Below are positions 1 through 12,139 of a stretch of DNA of 64,000 bases, piece after piece. The DNA comes from Panopea generosa (Eukaryota > Mollusca > Bivalvia > Adapedonta > Hiatellidae), in assembly GCA_029582155.1 (NCBI GenBank), contig CM055901.1, positions 5,746,874 through 5,810,873 of the forward strand, given 5' to 3'. A model generated the notes under the pieces. It did no database searches and was not told the origin of the DNA. It saw only the letters and a program-made list of their open reading frames with translations. Each line of letters starts with the position of its first letter. Position 1 is the stretch's first letter. Made by a program: the position numbers and the translations under genes.

Positions 1-100
1 TATGATAGGTATAGACGGGATAGAATAGTATAGGTAGATACGGGATAGAATATGATAGGTAGTGACGGGATAGAATATGATAAGTAGAGACTGAATAGAA
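1..100. repeat. 25-bp tandem repeat, cut by window edge
   Basis: Four copies of a 25-bp unit of the form tatgataggtagngacggga followed by tagaa are seen. The array runs off the left edge, so its length is unknown. Confidence 0.85.
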
Positions 101-1006
101 AGTGCAAACAAAATATATGTGTTTAAGATAAGGCTTGAAACACAAACGCCCTGTCTTTTATACCAGTGGGCGCGTAAACAAAGCAAAAAGATACAATAGG
201 AATTTTTGGAACTTATAACGTTTTAGTTGTAATCATCTGTCCGCTTACAGCGGACCAATCATTGTATAAAAAAACTACACTTGATGAATGAATCAGTTTG
301 AATTATTTGCTATTTACATGAATGTTTCTTGGGAGCAGACTAAATCTAACGTCCGTATGGGAAATCATCCCATTGGCGTCATCACTGAACGCTGTCCAAC
401 AACTGGAATTGAATTCCTCAGTGATATAACTTTTCTTGTGAAAACATTTTTTTTTTCATTTGCATCTAGAGCCAAGATGTATTCCTGACCATAGACAAAT
501 AGTTTATTATGGTGTGTGGAATCTAAACCGTCAGACGATATAGCTTGACGCCGGGTGCGTAAGGATTTAAAGCCGTATTGAATATGTAAAGGCCTTATAC
601 GGATGTAATGGAGGCGGCCAGGTTTTTGCCTTTCACGATTGAAATTAAGATGACCTTTTCAGCCAAACGATAGAGGGATGCTCTTTATTAATAACTAAGT
701 GAGTATAAGTATCTGTTTAAGTAAGGTTTAGTAAGATGACATTACGATATAAACTGTGTATATTGGAAAATTTAAGAATGTAATAAAATGTTGATTTGTT
801 TTCTAAAATTATAGTGTATTCCTTTTCTTATATACCTACGAGTTTAATTTTAAATGATTTACAATTTACATTGATGTACAGGGATGCTGTCATAAAATTT
901 GCACAATCATATAGATAAATATGACTGTGTACCAAGTGAGCTCCATTTTTGGTGAATTCATGTCATTAATGAATTCCATTTCTTTACATCATGTATTTGT
1001 TTAAGG
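101..1006. other. AT-rich spacer, nothing recognised
   Basis: No splice-consistent coding exon, RNA gene or tandem repeat is seen. The 66-codon reading frame at 288-488 has no recognisable domain and is treated as chance. Confidence 0.5.
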
Positions 1007-1128
1007 GTCCTCTGTGGCCGAGTGGTCTAAGGTGCTGTTTCAAGATCTCTCACATGCTAAGGTCGTAGGTTCCAGTCCCGCTCTCTCCAAAAATTTTATG
1101 TGAGAAAATTTCCAGAAGTATTTGTTTA
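1007..1128 (+). mobile_element. tRNA-Leu-like SINE, 3' truncated
   Basis: The head carries a pol III A-box like tRNA-Leu (tggccgagtggtctaagg) and a B-box (aggttccagtcc). It continues into the family body (ttttatgtgagaaaatttcc) and then loses similarity. Other copies lie at 1351, 20062 (minus), 25448 and 34932 (minus, split). Confidence 0.85.
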
Positions 1129-1350
1129 GGCGCGTCAAATACACAGTGAACACTATGACATGTAAGTACAAAATATAAGAATACTAAGCTGGCATGTGAT
1201 ACAATGTTTGTTAATGCCTTGCATTTTAAGAAAAAAAACATATTTTAATGTACCCTTATATAATAACTTACTCATAATGAAGTCAAAACATCACCAACTC
1301 GATTTCCGTAAATACCGTATCAAACCCTACTGTCATTAAAGTGAACATGT

Positions 1351-1508
1351 GTCTTCCACGGCCGAGTGGTCTAAGGTGCCGTCTCAAGATCTTCCACTCT
1401 TAGGTCGTAGGTTCGAGTCCCGCTCGCTCCTATATTCATAACAAATTAACTCTGAGGTTGTCCTTTACCAAAAATACTGGATATGCCATATTTAATTTGC
1501 AAACGGCA
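1351..1508 (+). mobile_element. tRNA-Leu-like SINE, internally deleted
   Basis: The head has an A-box (cggccgagtggtctaagg) and an intact B-box (ggttcgagtcc). The body keeps the family 3' segment (actggatatgccatattt, aacggcatta) but lacks part of the middle relative to the full copy at 20062-20303. Confidence 0.85.
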
Positions 1509-1600
1509 TTACGTACCCACCACCACCCATCTACATCCACCCGAAGGCGGGGGTCATCATGTAAAGATGATTGGAAATAAAGTATAGTTTTAGTCAAAGC

Positions 1601-1793
1601 GGGGCGATAGTGTAATGGATAGAGTGTTAGCCGCTCACGCCAGAGGTTGTGGGTTCGATCCGCTGATCGACCCGATGCCTATCATAAGACAACACTCAGT
1701 ACTGGTTCTACCCAGGAAGCGGACTCGAGAGCGTTTCATATAAGCTCTGAGCTTTCATCGCAATCAAACTAAAATAAATTAGTATAAACTGAA
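1601..1793 (+). mobile_element. tRNA-Arg-like SINE
   Basis: A head resembling tRNA-Arg (agtgtaatggatagagtg, B-box gggttcgatcc) is followed by a body of about 110 bp (cactcagtactggttctacc, aagcggactcgaga). It matches 18043-18233 almost end to end, which defines a family of about 190 bp. Confidence 0.85.
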
Positions 1794-1866
1794 CTATTAA
1801 TATAACAAAAAGGCATGCAGACTTACATATTATATATTGATATACATGGGTTTTTTTAGATGCATA

Positions 1867-2048
1867 TACAGTAAAATCTTTCTTAAGCAGCCAGTAATGG
1901 GAAGTAGCAAAAGTGACCTCTTAAGGCAGGTTGTTACTTAATACAGGTCAGTTTGCTCTGAAAGTATGGTAATAGGAAATAGCCAATGTGGTTGCTTAAG
2001 ACAAGCGGCTGCTTAATTGAAGTGGCCGATAACGCAGGTTTGACTGTA
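1867..2048. mobile_element. MITE with TACAGT termini
   Basis: This 182-bp element begins tacagtaaaatctttcttaa and ends gcaggtttgactgta, so its ends are imperfect inverted repeats. TA flanks both sides, as expected for Tc1/mariner-type insertion. It has no coding capacity. The inner sequence (ttaagcagcc, ttaaggcagg, cttaagacaagcggctgctt) repeats a TTAAG-GC motif. Confidence 0.75.
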
Positions 2049-2399
2049 TTAATCTGCACAAGTTATCGCACTTTTATTGATATTCCGACGCTTGTAATGT
2101 GTTTATTGCTTACTTGTATGTCCTTGAGAAACATTTGATATGTTTCAGTTAAAAAATAAAGAAACATTGCATCTTTCAGGCGTGATGGTTTGTGGCTATA
2201 TATGAGATGTAAAAATTGCTTTTCAAGCGTTCTCACTTTGACATTTCAATGTATAAATGTTTTTTTTCCTTATCATTATGATGTATTGTGGGCGAAATAA
2301 ACAAAATGTATTGTATCCGACGTTGTAGCTTGCGACATGCTTTGTTTAAAATTCCGGACCACGTCAAATTAATCAAGCTGTACGATTACACAGCGTATT

Positions 2400-2583
2400 T
2401 AGAGTTACTATTACTATAACTAAAACTCTATCTAAATTCTAGTTTTAAAATACGATATAAAAGCCTAGTTTAAAATCTTTATATAAAACTCTAGTTTTAA
2501 AACTCTTTATACAACCCTAGTTTTAAAACCTCTTACAAAAATGTATATATAACTCTATCTAAAATCCTCCTCTATAAACATTA

Positions 2584-2665
<82 letters not shown>

Positions 2666-3027
2666 ACTCTGTATAAACTATATATAAGATATATATAAAC
2701 TCTTTATAAAACTCTATATAAAAACTGTATAAAGCTAAATGTTTTTATATAGAACTATATAAAAACTCTATAGCTAACTCTATATAAACTCTGTTAAACA
2801 TCTGTTAAAAACCTATAAATATATACATCCCCGTATAATATCTGTATAAAATACTATAGAAAATTTTACATAAAACTTTTTTTAAACTGTATGTATATCC
2901 CTATATAAAATTATCTTTAAACTCTAAACTAATTATTTATAACTTTATATTAACTATATATAAAAATTTATATGAAATAAGACAAACATATATAAAATTT
3001 AAACTCTATATCAACTCTTTACAAACT

Positions 3028-3074
<47 letters not shown>

Positions 3075-3370
3075 CCATAAACCCCATATAAACTCTGTAT
3101 AACCTCTATATAACTCTATATAACCTGTATAAAGCTATGTGTAAAACTTTATACAAACTCTAATAAATTCCATGTAAACCTCCATATTAACCTCCCTACA
3201 AAACTTTTTGTATAGCTCTATATAAACTCTATATAAAAATGTATTTATAATATTCTATAAAACTATATATAAAACTCTATAAAAAACTGTATATAACCCT
3301 CTATATACGTTCTATATAAACGTTATATACAACTCAATATATAACTCTATAACATTGTAAAACAGTAAAT
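2400..3370. repeat. Degenerate CTCTATATAAA repeat with two AT microsatellites
   Basis: About 1 kb is made of degraded copies of aactctatataaa. It contains uninterrupted (AT)n tracts at about 2587-2662 and 3032-3070. No coding signal is seen. Confidence 0.85.
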
Positions 3371-4680
3371 AAAATCTTAAACTCACTAATGTACGCTGCT
3401 CCACCACAAGTTAATAATTATTATACGTTATGAACATAAGACTCAAACTTAAATATTTTCAATTATTTCAATCGATTTGTACCGACTTAAAAATGAATTG
3501 CTTTTGGAAAGTTTTTAATTAGTAGCGAGCCACGTGTTATCTTTTTTTTCGTCAACTCAAACTGGTTTTAACCAATGAAGATATCGATTGTGATTTGTAC
3601 AATTACAGCTGATTTCACAATATATGTAAATTTTAATCTTTACAAGCCGTGTATAACTAAATACTATCATTTAGTTAAACCGTTTTTTATTTCTGTCTTG
3701 TAAAAATAACATAATAATAAGCATGCATTCGTATCCGTCAATATAAAAACCCTTAGCGTAACGTCTGTCTCGTTTTTGTTCATATTTCATGAAAACAAGT
3801 CATCATAAATTAAGTGTTGAAGTTTCTGTAGGTACGTTTCACTATGCACAGTTATGTAGTTGATTACATACATCTATATAGGAAGTCAGTTATTGTCTAT
3901 CGCTGTTTAAGATGATCGATTGATAGTATGGTTTTTATTCAAGGTAATTAGCAAATAACCGCAGTGCTTGGTATTGTCAATTAATCGTGCACTTCTCATT
4001 AGCGGCGGTAGGATGCACGATTCATGAATTACTCGTGAAATTGATATAAGAGTATTGTATTTATTAAAAGCTCACTTTTCGTGTTCGCTGTCGACTCATC
4101 AAGTCTTGGCATCGTGATGTTGACTTATCAAAACATCGGGAACTGTTTCGTTTCACAATGCGATACTCTCTTTGTTTTTCACTGTCTACAAGTTCCAAAT
4201 TATTTAATTGTAAACTGTTGATTTAAGTGAAACAAAAACTAGTGCGGATGATAAGAGCTGTACTTGAATTAACTGACGTATTGCTTTCATTGTGTTTTAT
4301 AACGCAATAAAAGTAATGTTGAAATATATCTTGTAGATTTTTTATAATTATTGTTCATGGAGTAATACCTTGGGACTAAAGAAACGTTTGTGAATAGTAA
4401 ATATGAACTGATGAACCAGCAATTAACAATAGCGTTTTACATCTTATGAATATGTAGGAGAATTCCGGAAGATACACGCGACTGAGACGGGTTTTTTTAT
4501 TCAATTTACTTTAATTAAGTTATTATCACATGTTTATATTTTAAATATCTATTTTTCGTTTGTAAAAACTGTATGCAATATATCTTATTCGGAGCTATGC
4601 ATTGATAGAGAGTTTTGTGTTGATAATTGTGCAAACTTGTTTTATAGTTATTCGAATACAAATAGTAACAATCAGATGTC
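3371..4680. promoter_or_regulatory. Upstream region of the TCF24-like gene
   Basis: No repeat and no coding exon are seen in the 1.3 kb before the TCF24-like start codon. It holds a CACGTG E-box at 3531-3536 and a CAGCTG E-box at 3606-3611. No convincing TATA box was found. Its role as promoter is inferred from position only. Confidence 0.3.
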
Positions 4681-4771
4681 ATGGCGGACCCTACATTCAA
4701 TTTCCAATTTTCGGACAGCTGTTTTGACGAACGTTACTTCGACAACAGTTTTGTGCAATCGGACTCTGTAA
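4676..4771 (+). other. Overlapping upstream reading frame at the TCF24-like start
   Basis: An ATG five bases upstream of the main start (ATGTCATGG) opens a 31-codon frame that ends in TAA inside exon 1, in a different frame. The main ATG has G at -3 and G at +4, so it is in the better context. The upstream frame could reduce translation by leaky scanning; this is inferred. Confidence 0.4.
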
Positions 4772-5079
4772 CAATATCTTCAAATTACGGCACAGGTCTT
4801 CTGGGTGAAGACAGCCCGGGACCATTTAGATCTCCCAAGCGTCGCGGCAGACCAATCGCAAATAACGCCGCACGTGAAAGATCACGTGTGAAGACACTGC
4901 GAACAGCGTTTCTTGATCTCCAACGTACACTTCCGGCTGTGCCACCAGATACAAAACTTTCCAAGCTTGACGTGCTCGTGCTCGCTACCACGTATATAGC
5001 ACACTTGATGAGTGCCCTCCAGGACGGCAGTGACGTATCACAAATATTTGCGGCCAATGGATGCATGCATCCAGTTAAG
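4681..5079 (+). CDS. TCF24: TCF24-like exon 1 (bHLH domain)
   Basis: It has 133 codons and ends CCA GTT AAG before the donor gtaattctt, phase 0. The N-terminal 50 residues are acidic and aromatic and precede a basic patch (SPKRRGRP). If the donor is ignored the frame reads on to 5181, but those 33 extra residues have no family similarity. Confidence 0.88.
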
Positions 5080-6491
5080 GTAATTCTTTCACAATTTCCT
5101 TTAACGCTAAAGTGGCGAGTCTTTGGCTTGATTTCTAACAAAGAAATTGTGTTTCTAAAGTCATCTTATCAACCTTTATAAAGTACTCGTTGTTTTAGGT
5201 AGGCGGGGAGCGTGGTATTCAGAAGTTACAGTAACTTATTTCACAAATAAGGTAGAACAGCTCTATACTGACAACTTTGTTAATGTAATGTGTTATTAAT
5301 ACAAAAAAATGAAACTGTTGATCTACTAGTTTAACATCCTGGATATTAACATTCCCAAGTAACTAAAGCCAAGTGGAAATAGGTTAAGTGCACTTGGACT
5401 GACAAAATAAAAACTGCCATGCCTGATTTCTTTATAATGTAATATATCGTTTATGCTAGGGAAAGGGTTGGAGCGGGTATTTCACATGCAATACAATTCT
5501 TGACCAAGACAAACGCGGGTTAATATATTTCTTTCAATTAATCCATTTTCCCTTACATGTATTTTCTTTCGATATACGCTGAATTTTGCCATTTATTGCA
5601 AGACTAGAAAAGCATGTGCACTGTTACAAAGTTTAAATAACTAACAAGGATAGGGCCTTAAGTAATCACATTTTTTATGCATGAATGGTGAATGATGAGA
5701 CAAATGAGATGAATGTTTCACATATAATACATAGATACGTACACATATTGAAGTATATGTGTGTTTAAAACTTTTAACTGTTACCCTTTGATTTTGATAA
5801 CAAGATACAAAATATTATTTATAGTTTTACATCTGTAACATAATAAACATTAACTTGGTATAGGTATTGACTGACAATTGTTGGATAATTATTCAAACAA
5901 AACACTTAGATATTTGGTGAGTCTTTAGCCGACTTGAAATTTAGTGAGAGTGTAACGTCAATCTATAACAAGTAGCATAATTATAGCATAATTAATGTAA
6001 GTGAATGCATCCATTACAAGTGATGTTATTTATAAAACAACAATTAATGATGCGTTTACGAAAACACAAACCGAATTTAGAATAAAGTATAAAATACAAT
6101 AAAGCGGAACTGTTTTGTGGCAGATGCAGCTATGGTGCGAGGCAACATTCCATTCCTATATCCGTTGTCTGGTTACTTACAAAAAAAAACAAATCTCAAA
6201 TAAAGTTTAGGTAATCAATTATAAGCGATGTGAATAGTTTAAACTGTGTGATGTATATACAGTTAACATAACACATATATTCATGACAAAACACTGTACA
6301 GTTTATAATTAAGTAATGAACATGTAATGACACTAGATATATGTTCAATGAATTGACTTCTATCGAAACTTAGATATACCTATAAAATGTGTTTGAGTCA
6401 AAAATTTAGAAAATATTCTACTTGAATTTGCATACTTGTGTTTAAATTTTGACATAAACGCTTGCATTTTTAAAAAATTTTAAAAGTGACA

Positions 6492-6532
<41 letters not shown>

Positions 6533-9500
6533 ATTCGGCCGGGATTCGAGCACACGACCTTCTGCATGAGAGGTGGACGGTCTACCCATAGACCAACGCT
6601 GCAGTTTGACAATTAATAAGTTTGTGAGGGGAATTTTCTTTATGAAAATTGGTTAGGTTAAACAAATATTTTGGATATGCAAAAATGGTCGTGCCACAAA
6701 CACAAACAAACCGAGTTTTAGTGCAGTGAATAAAGTGTTAATCTCTCACACTGGTTCGACCCGATTCCCTTTCAAAAAAACTAAAGGCACAGAACACAAA
6801 AGACAGCTGCACCTTAAGGCAGATCTTACAGTCACAGAATACAAAAGTACAGCTGCACTTTAAGGCAGATCTTACAGTCACAGAACACAAAAGTACAGCT
6901 GCACCTTAAGGCAGATCTTACAGTCACAGAACACAAAAGACAGCTGCACCTTAAGGCAGATCTTACAGTCACAGAACACAAAAGTACAGCTGCACTTTAA
7001 GGCAGATCTTACAGTCACAGAACACAAAAGTACAGCTGCACTTTAAGGCAGATCTAACAGTCACAGAACACAAAAGACAGCTGCACCTTAAGGCAGATCT
7101 TACAGTCACAGAACACAAAAGACAGCTGCACCTTAAGGCAGATCTTACAGTCACAGAACACAAAAGACAGCTGCACTTTAAGGCAGATCTAACAGTCACA
7201 GAACACAAAAGACAGCTGCACCTTAAGGCAGATCTTACAGTCACAGAACACAAAAGTACAGCTGCACTTTAAGGCAGATCTAACAGTCACAGAACACAAA
7301 AGACAACTGCACCTAAAGGCAGATCTTACAGTCACAGAACACAAAAGTACAGCTGCACTTTAAGGCAGATCTTACAGTCACAGAACACAAAAGACAGCTG
7401 CACCTTAAGGCAGATCTTACAGTCACAGAACACAAAAGACAGCTGCACCTTAAGGCAGATCTTACAGTCACAGAACACAAAAGACAGCTGCACCTAGAGG
7501 CAGATCTTACAGTCACAGAACACAAAAGTACAGTTGCACTTTAAGGCAGATCTTACAGTCACAGAATACAAAAGTACAGCTGCACCTTAAGGCAGATCTT
7601 ACAGTCACAGAGCACAAAAAACAGCTGCACCTAAAGGCGGATCTTAGAGTCACAAAACACAAAAGTACAGTTGCACCTTTAGGCAGATCTTACAGTCACA
7701 GAACACAAAAGACAGCTGCACCTAAAGGCGGATCTTACAGTCACAGAACACAAAATACAGCTGCACCTAAAGGCAGATCTTACAGTCACAGAACACAAAA
7801 GACAGCTGCACCTTAAGGCAGATCTTACAGTCACAGAATACAAAAGTACAGCTGCACCTAAAGGCAGATCTTACAGTCACAGAACACAAAAGACAGCTGC
7901 ACCTTAAGGCAGATCTTACAGTCACAGAGCACAAAAGACAGCTGCACCTTAAGGCAGATCTTACAGTCACAGAATACAAAAGTACAGCTGCACCTAAACG
8001 CAGATCTTACAGTCACAGAATACAAAAAACAGCTGCACCTAAAGGCAGACCTTACAGTCACAGAATACAAAAGTACAGCTGCACCTAAAGGCAGATCTTA
8101 CAGTCATAGAATATAAAAGTACAGCTGCACCTTAAGGCAGATCTTACAGTCACAGAACACATAAGACAGCTGCACCTTAAGGCGGATTATACAGTCACAG
8201 AACACCGAACTACTGTTTCATTTAAGGGCGGAGTATATAGTCTCCGGGCACCAAAGTATTGCTACATCTTCAGGCGGATGATATAGTCACACAAAATGAA
8301 AGTACAACTTCACCTAAACGCGGATTATTTAGTCAGAGAAAAAGAAAGTACAGCTGCACCTAAGGCATATTATATAGTCACAGAACACGACGATACAGCT
8401 GCACCTAAAGGCGGATTATATAGTCACGGAACACGAATATAATGTACAGCTGCACCTAAAAGCGGATTATTTAGTCAGAAAAAATGATAGTACAGCAGCA
8501 CATAGAGCTGGTTATAAAGACACAGAGCATGAAAATAATGCTAGACCTAAAAGCGGATTATATAGTCACAGAACACGACGATGCCGCTGCACCTAAAGGC
8601 AAGTTATAAAGTCACATAACACAACGTTACAGCTGCACCTAAGGTGTATTATAAAATCAAAGGTCACAACCATACAGCTGCACCTAAAGGCGGATTATAA
8701 AGTCACAGATCACGACAATACAGCTGCATCTAAAGACTGATTATAAAGTCAAATATCACGACGATACCGCTGAACCTAAAGGTGGATTATAAAGTCAAAG
8801 ATCACGACGACACAGCTGCACCTGAAGTCGGATTATATAGTCATCGAACACGGCAATATAGCTGCACCCAAGGTATATTATAAAGTCAAAGGTCACGATG
8901 ATACAGCTGCACCTAAAGGCGGATTATAAAGTCACAGATCACGACGATACAGCTGCACCTAAAGACGGATTATAAAGTCACATATCACGACGATACCGCT
9001 GAACCTAAAGGCGGATTATAAAGTCACAGATCACGACGATATAGTTGCACCTAAGGTGTATTTTATAGTCACAGAACACGACAATACGCTGCACCTGAAA
9101 CGGATTATACAGTTACCGAACACGACGATACAGCTGCACCTAAAGGTGGATTATATAGTCACAGATCACGACTATTTAGCTCCACATAAAAGCGAATTAT
9201 AAAGTCACATATCACGACGATACAGCTGCACCTAATGGCGGAATATAAAGTTATAGATCACAATGATATAGCTGCACCTAAATGCGGATTATAAAGTCAA
9301 AGGTCACGACGATACAGCTGCACATAAAGGCGAATTATAAAGTTACAGATAACGACGATACAGCTGCACCTAAAGGCGGATTATTAAGTCACAGATCACG
9401 ACGTTATAGCTACACCTAAAGGCAGATTATAAAGTCAAAGCTCATGACGATACAGCTGCACATAAAGGCGAATTATAAAGTCACAGATTACGACGATATA

Positions 9501-11555
9501 GCTGCACCTAAAGGCGAATTATAAAGTCACACATCACGACGTTATAGCTACAACTAAAGGCAGATTATAAAGTCACAAATTTCGACGATACAGCTGCACC
9601 TAAAGACGGATTATAAAGTTACATATCACGACGATACAGCTGCACATTAAGGTGGATTATAAAGTCACATATCACGACGATACAGCTGCACCTTAAAGCG
9701 GATTATAAAGTCACAGATCACGACGTTAAAGCTGTACCTAAAGGTAGATTATAAAGTCACAGATCACGACGATACAGCTACATCTAAAGACGGATTATAA
9801 AGTCACAGATCATGAAGATACCACTGATCCTAAAGGCGGATTATAAAGTCAAATATCACGACGATACAGTTGCACCTAAAGGCGGATTATAAAGTCACAG
9901 ATCACGACGATACCGCTGAACCTAAAGACGGATCATAAATTCACAGATCACGACGATACAGCTGCACCTAAAGGCAGATTATAAAGTCAAAGGTCACGAC
10001 GATACAGCTCCACCTAAAGGCGGATCATAAAGTCAAAGGTCTCGACGATACAGCTGCACCTAAAGGCGGATCGTAAAGTCAAAGGTCACGACGATACAGC
10101 TGCACCTAAATGCGGATCATAAAGTCAAAGGTCACGACGATACAGCTGCACCTAAAGGCGGACCACAAAATCAAAGGTCACAACGAAACAGCTGCACCTA
10201 AATGCGGATTATAAAGTCACAGATCACATCGATTCAGCTGCACCTAAAGGCGGATTATAAAGTCACAAATCACGACAATACAGCTGCACGTAAAGTTGAT
10301 TATCTAGTCACAGATCACGACGATACAGCTGCACCAAAAAGTGGAATAATAAGTTACTGATCACGAGGATACATCTACACCTAAACGCGGATTATATTGT
10401 CACAAAACTGAAAGTACAGCTGCATTTAAAGGAGAATTATATAGTCAAAGAACATGATGATACAGCTGCTCGTAAAGGCGGATTTTATAGTCAAAGTACA
10501 TGACAATACAGCTGCCCCTAAAGGCGGATTATATTGTCACAGATCACGACGATTCAGTTGCACGTAAAAGCGGGTTATAAAGTTATAGAACTCGAAAGTA
10601 CAGCTGCACCTAAAAGCGGTGTATATAGTCACATAACATGAAAGTACAGCTGCACATAAACGGATAATATCTGCACAGTGCGATGAATCTAAAGTAATAT
10701 AAATCAAGCACGTTTGAATAAGATGACAAAGATAATTAACAACGAAAATTCGAACCAGATTATTTGATTTACAAATCGGACAATGTTACCTTAAATTTAT
10801 TTAATTTGAATTTTTTTTCTCTACAACTGACCAACTGCAACTTGATTAAAAGGAAACTCTTGATCATCCAGATATCTGGATAAACAGAATCAAGCGACAA
10901 TGTCGTCATTAATAGTGATTAGTAAAGTCTGTGCAGTATTGATCACCGCCACAATGACAATACGCGACAAGGACTACTTTTTATTCTCGAATTTCCATGT
11001 ATTCTTTACATGCGAGCAGAAACAAATCAATCAATACAAGTATATTGCGGACATATGTATTATGTCATTTTAAAATATGTTGCATAAAATTAAAAAAAAC
11101 ACGCTATAATAGTATCATCCAAATTAAAAAGGTGTACGATAGTTATTTAAACCCGAATATCGGTAAGTTCTAGGTACGTTGGTGTTATTTAGTTTACATG
11201 CATATCTTAATCCTTTACTTCATATAGACGCCTTTGGACACCATTAATATAGACGACTTTGGACACCTAATATAGAAGGCTTATGAATTTATTAGGTGAA
11301 TTATGTTTATATAAACTAACAGAGTGGAACGCGTATCTATGGAGTAAAGGGTTAAGTAGACATGCCAAGTTGGTTAAAACATAAATTAAACGATTCAAAA
11401 TATATATATTTCAGAAATGGCCGATGCGATCTCGCCTATATGCCGGTATATTGTCAAGCACCGGACCTCCTCGCATTGAACCACAGACAGATAGTTGTTC
11501 CCAGCCTGATGTCCATCAGCTACCGTGGTTACAAGAAACGCGGAGATATAGATAA
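4681..11555 (+). CDS. TCF24: TCF24-like class II bHLH transcription factor (gene span, 2 exons)
   Basis: The two-exon model (4681-5079 and 11415-11555) encodes 179 aa with a phase-0 GT-AG intron of 6335 bp. Residues about 59-113 form a bHLH domain. The basic region has [10 protein letters not shown] with the E-box-contacting Glu in ERSR, helix 1 is [14 protein letters not shown], and the loop and helix 2 are [20 protein letters not shown], the signature of the TCF21/MSC/TCF23/TCF24 group. HPVK at the end of exon 1 joins KWPMRSRLY in exon 2, a tail I associate with TCF23/TCF24. Proteins of this group dimerise with E proteins and bind CANNTG sites in nuclear DNA. The intron carries a long CAGCTG-bearing satellite. 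Orthology to TCF24 rather than TCF23 rests on these motifs alone. Confidence 0.85.
5080..6492. other. TCF24-like intron, 5' unique part
   Basis: AT-rich intron sequence with no repeat, RNA gene or second bHLH exon recognised. Confidence 0.5.
6493..6601 (-). mobile_element. Short SINE-like tRNA pseudogene with (CAA)n tail
   Basis: Read on the minus strand, a Gly/Glu-like tRNA head (gttggtctatgggtagac, B-box tgctcgaatcccgg) is followed directly by about 13 CAA units (the GTT run at 6493-6531 on the plus strand). A head plus a simple A-rich tail is what a retroposed tRNA fragment looks like. Confidence 0.65.
6779..8200. repeat. E-box minisatellite, homogeneous part (45/46-bp unit)
   Basis: About 31 tandem copies of a unit reading ttacagtcacagaacacaaa then a(g/gt)acagctgcac then cttaaggcagatc are present. 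Length alternates between 45 and 46 bp depending on aaaagacagctg or aaaagtacagctg. Nearly every unit contains CAGCTG, and most contain AGATCT. Where runs of 45-bp units occur, the minus strand stays open with a 15-residue repeat ([14 protein letters not shown]); these are not genes. The array lies in the TCF24-like intron. Confidence 0.95.
8201..10680. repeat. E-box minisatellite, diverged part (about 46-bp unit)
   Basis: About 54 further units continue the same array but are diverged to a ggattataaagtcacagatc, acgacgatacagctgcacct, aaaggc form. CAGCTG is kept in most units, while the AGATCT segment has become GGATTAT. Units differ by substitutions and small indels, so this part is older or less homogenised than 6779-8200. 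Confidence 0.93.
10681..11414. other. TCF24-like intron, 3' unique part
   Basis: Low-complexity AT-rich intron. A short near-duplicate (tagacgcctttggacacc / tagacgactttggacacc) occurs at about 11226-11264. It ends in the acceptor tatatatatttcag at 11414. Confidence 0.5.
11415..11555 (+). CDS. TCF24: TCF24-like exon 2 (C-terminal tail)
   Basis: The exon starts in phase 0 with [11 protein letters not shown], runs 46 codons and ends at TAA. An internal donor-like site (GCCG|gtatat at 11446) could instead splice to a good acceptor (gttatttcag) at 11615. The resulting exon 11616-11677 would give a 163-aa isoform ending in SLMKM. Which C-terminus is used cannot be decided from the sequence. Confidence 0.72.
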   Translation, partial: KWPMRSRLYAGILSSTGPPRIEPQTDSCSQPDVHQLPWLQETRRYR

Positions 11556-12139
11556 AGGACTATTAATTTAAAAGAAGCATTGAACAATCATATTTAAATG
11601 TGTCCGTTATTTCAGGATTTGTGTCTCATCACATCAGAAGTGTGACATTACAAAACGAATCGCTGATGAAGATGTGACCTCATGGTTGTGAGAATCTAAT
11701 ATTGATTTGCAATGGAAAAAAAACATGCTTGTTATTTATTTTTATATATTCAATGTATATAACATAATGATAATAAGCTATCAATTGTAATTATCCTCAA
11801 CACCATATTGTACAATTTCACTTACGACTGAAGTGAATTTAATACACTTCTTACTTAAGAAACGGCTTCTTTGATGTGTAAATGCCGACAATTTCGATGA
11901 ATAATTTTAATATGACAAAAGCTTTGTTTTCACGAGCTTTCCGGTTGAAATGACGTCACAGACTTTGTGTGCTACACCAAGTGAATTATAGGTCTCATTA
12001 CACAGTTGAATTTTGTTCTTTGTTCTATACAAAATAAGGTCTAGGATTTCCATGGTAAAAAAGAATTTCACATAGATTATTTTTACAGTATTTTTACCAT
12101 AGCAGGAAAGTATACCCACATCAAAATGCACAATAACTG
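11556..12139. other. 3' flank of TCF24-like gene
   Basis: It contains the alternative terminal exon candidate 11616-11677. No clear AATAAA was found close to the stop. The rest is AT-rich with nothing recognised. Confidence 0.4.

Noticed and set aside
4785-5141. Minus-strand 118-codon frame opposite TCF24-like exon 1
   Set aside because: Antisense shadow of the conserved bHLH exon.
6969-8070. Minus-strand Cys-rich repeat proteins ([14 protein letters not shown] type)
   Set aside because: They are translations of the 45/46-bp satellite and break whenever unit length changes from 45 to 46 bp. There is no start context or splice logic.
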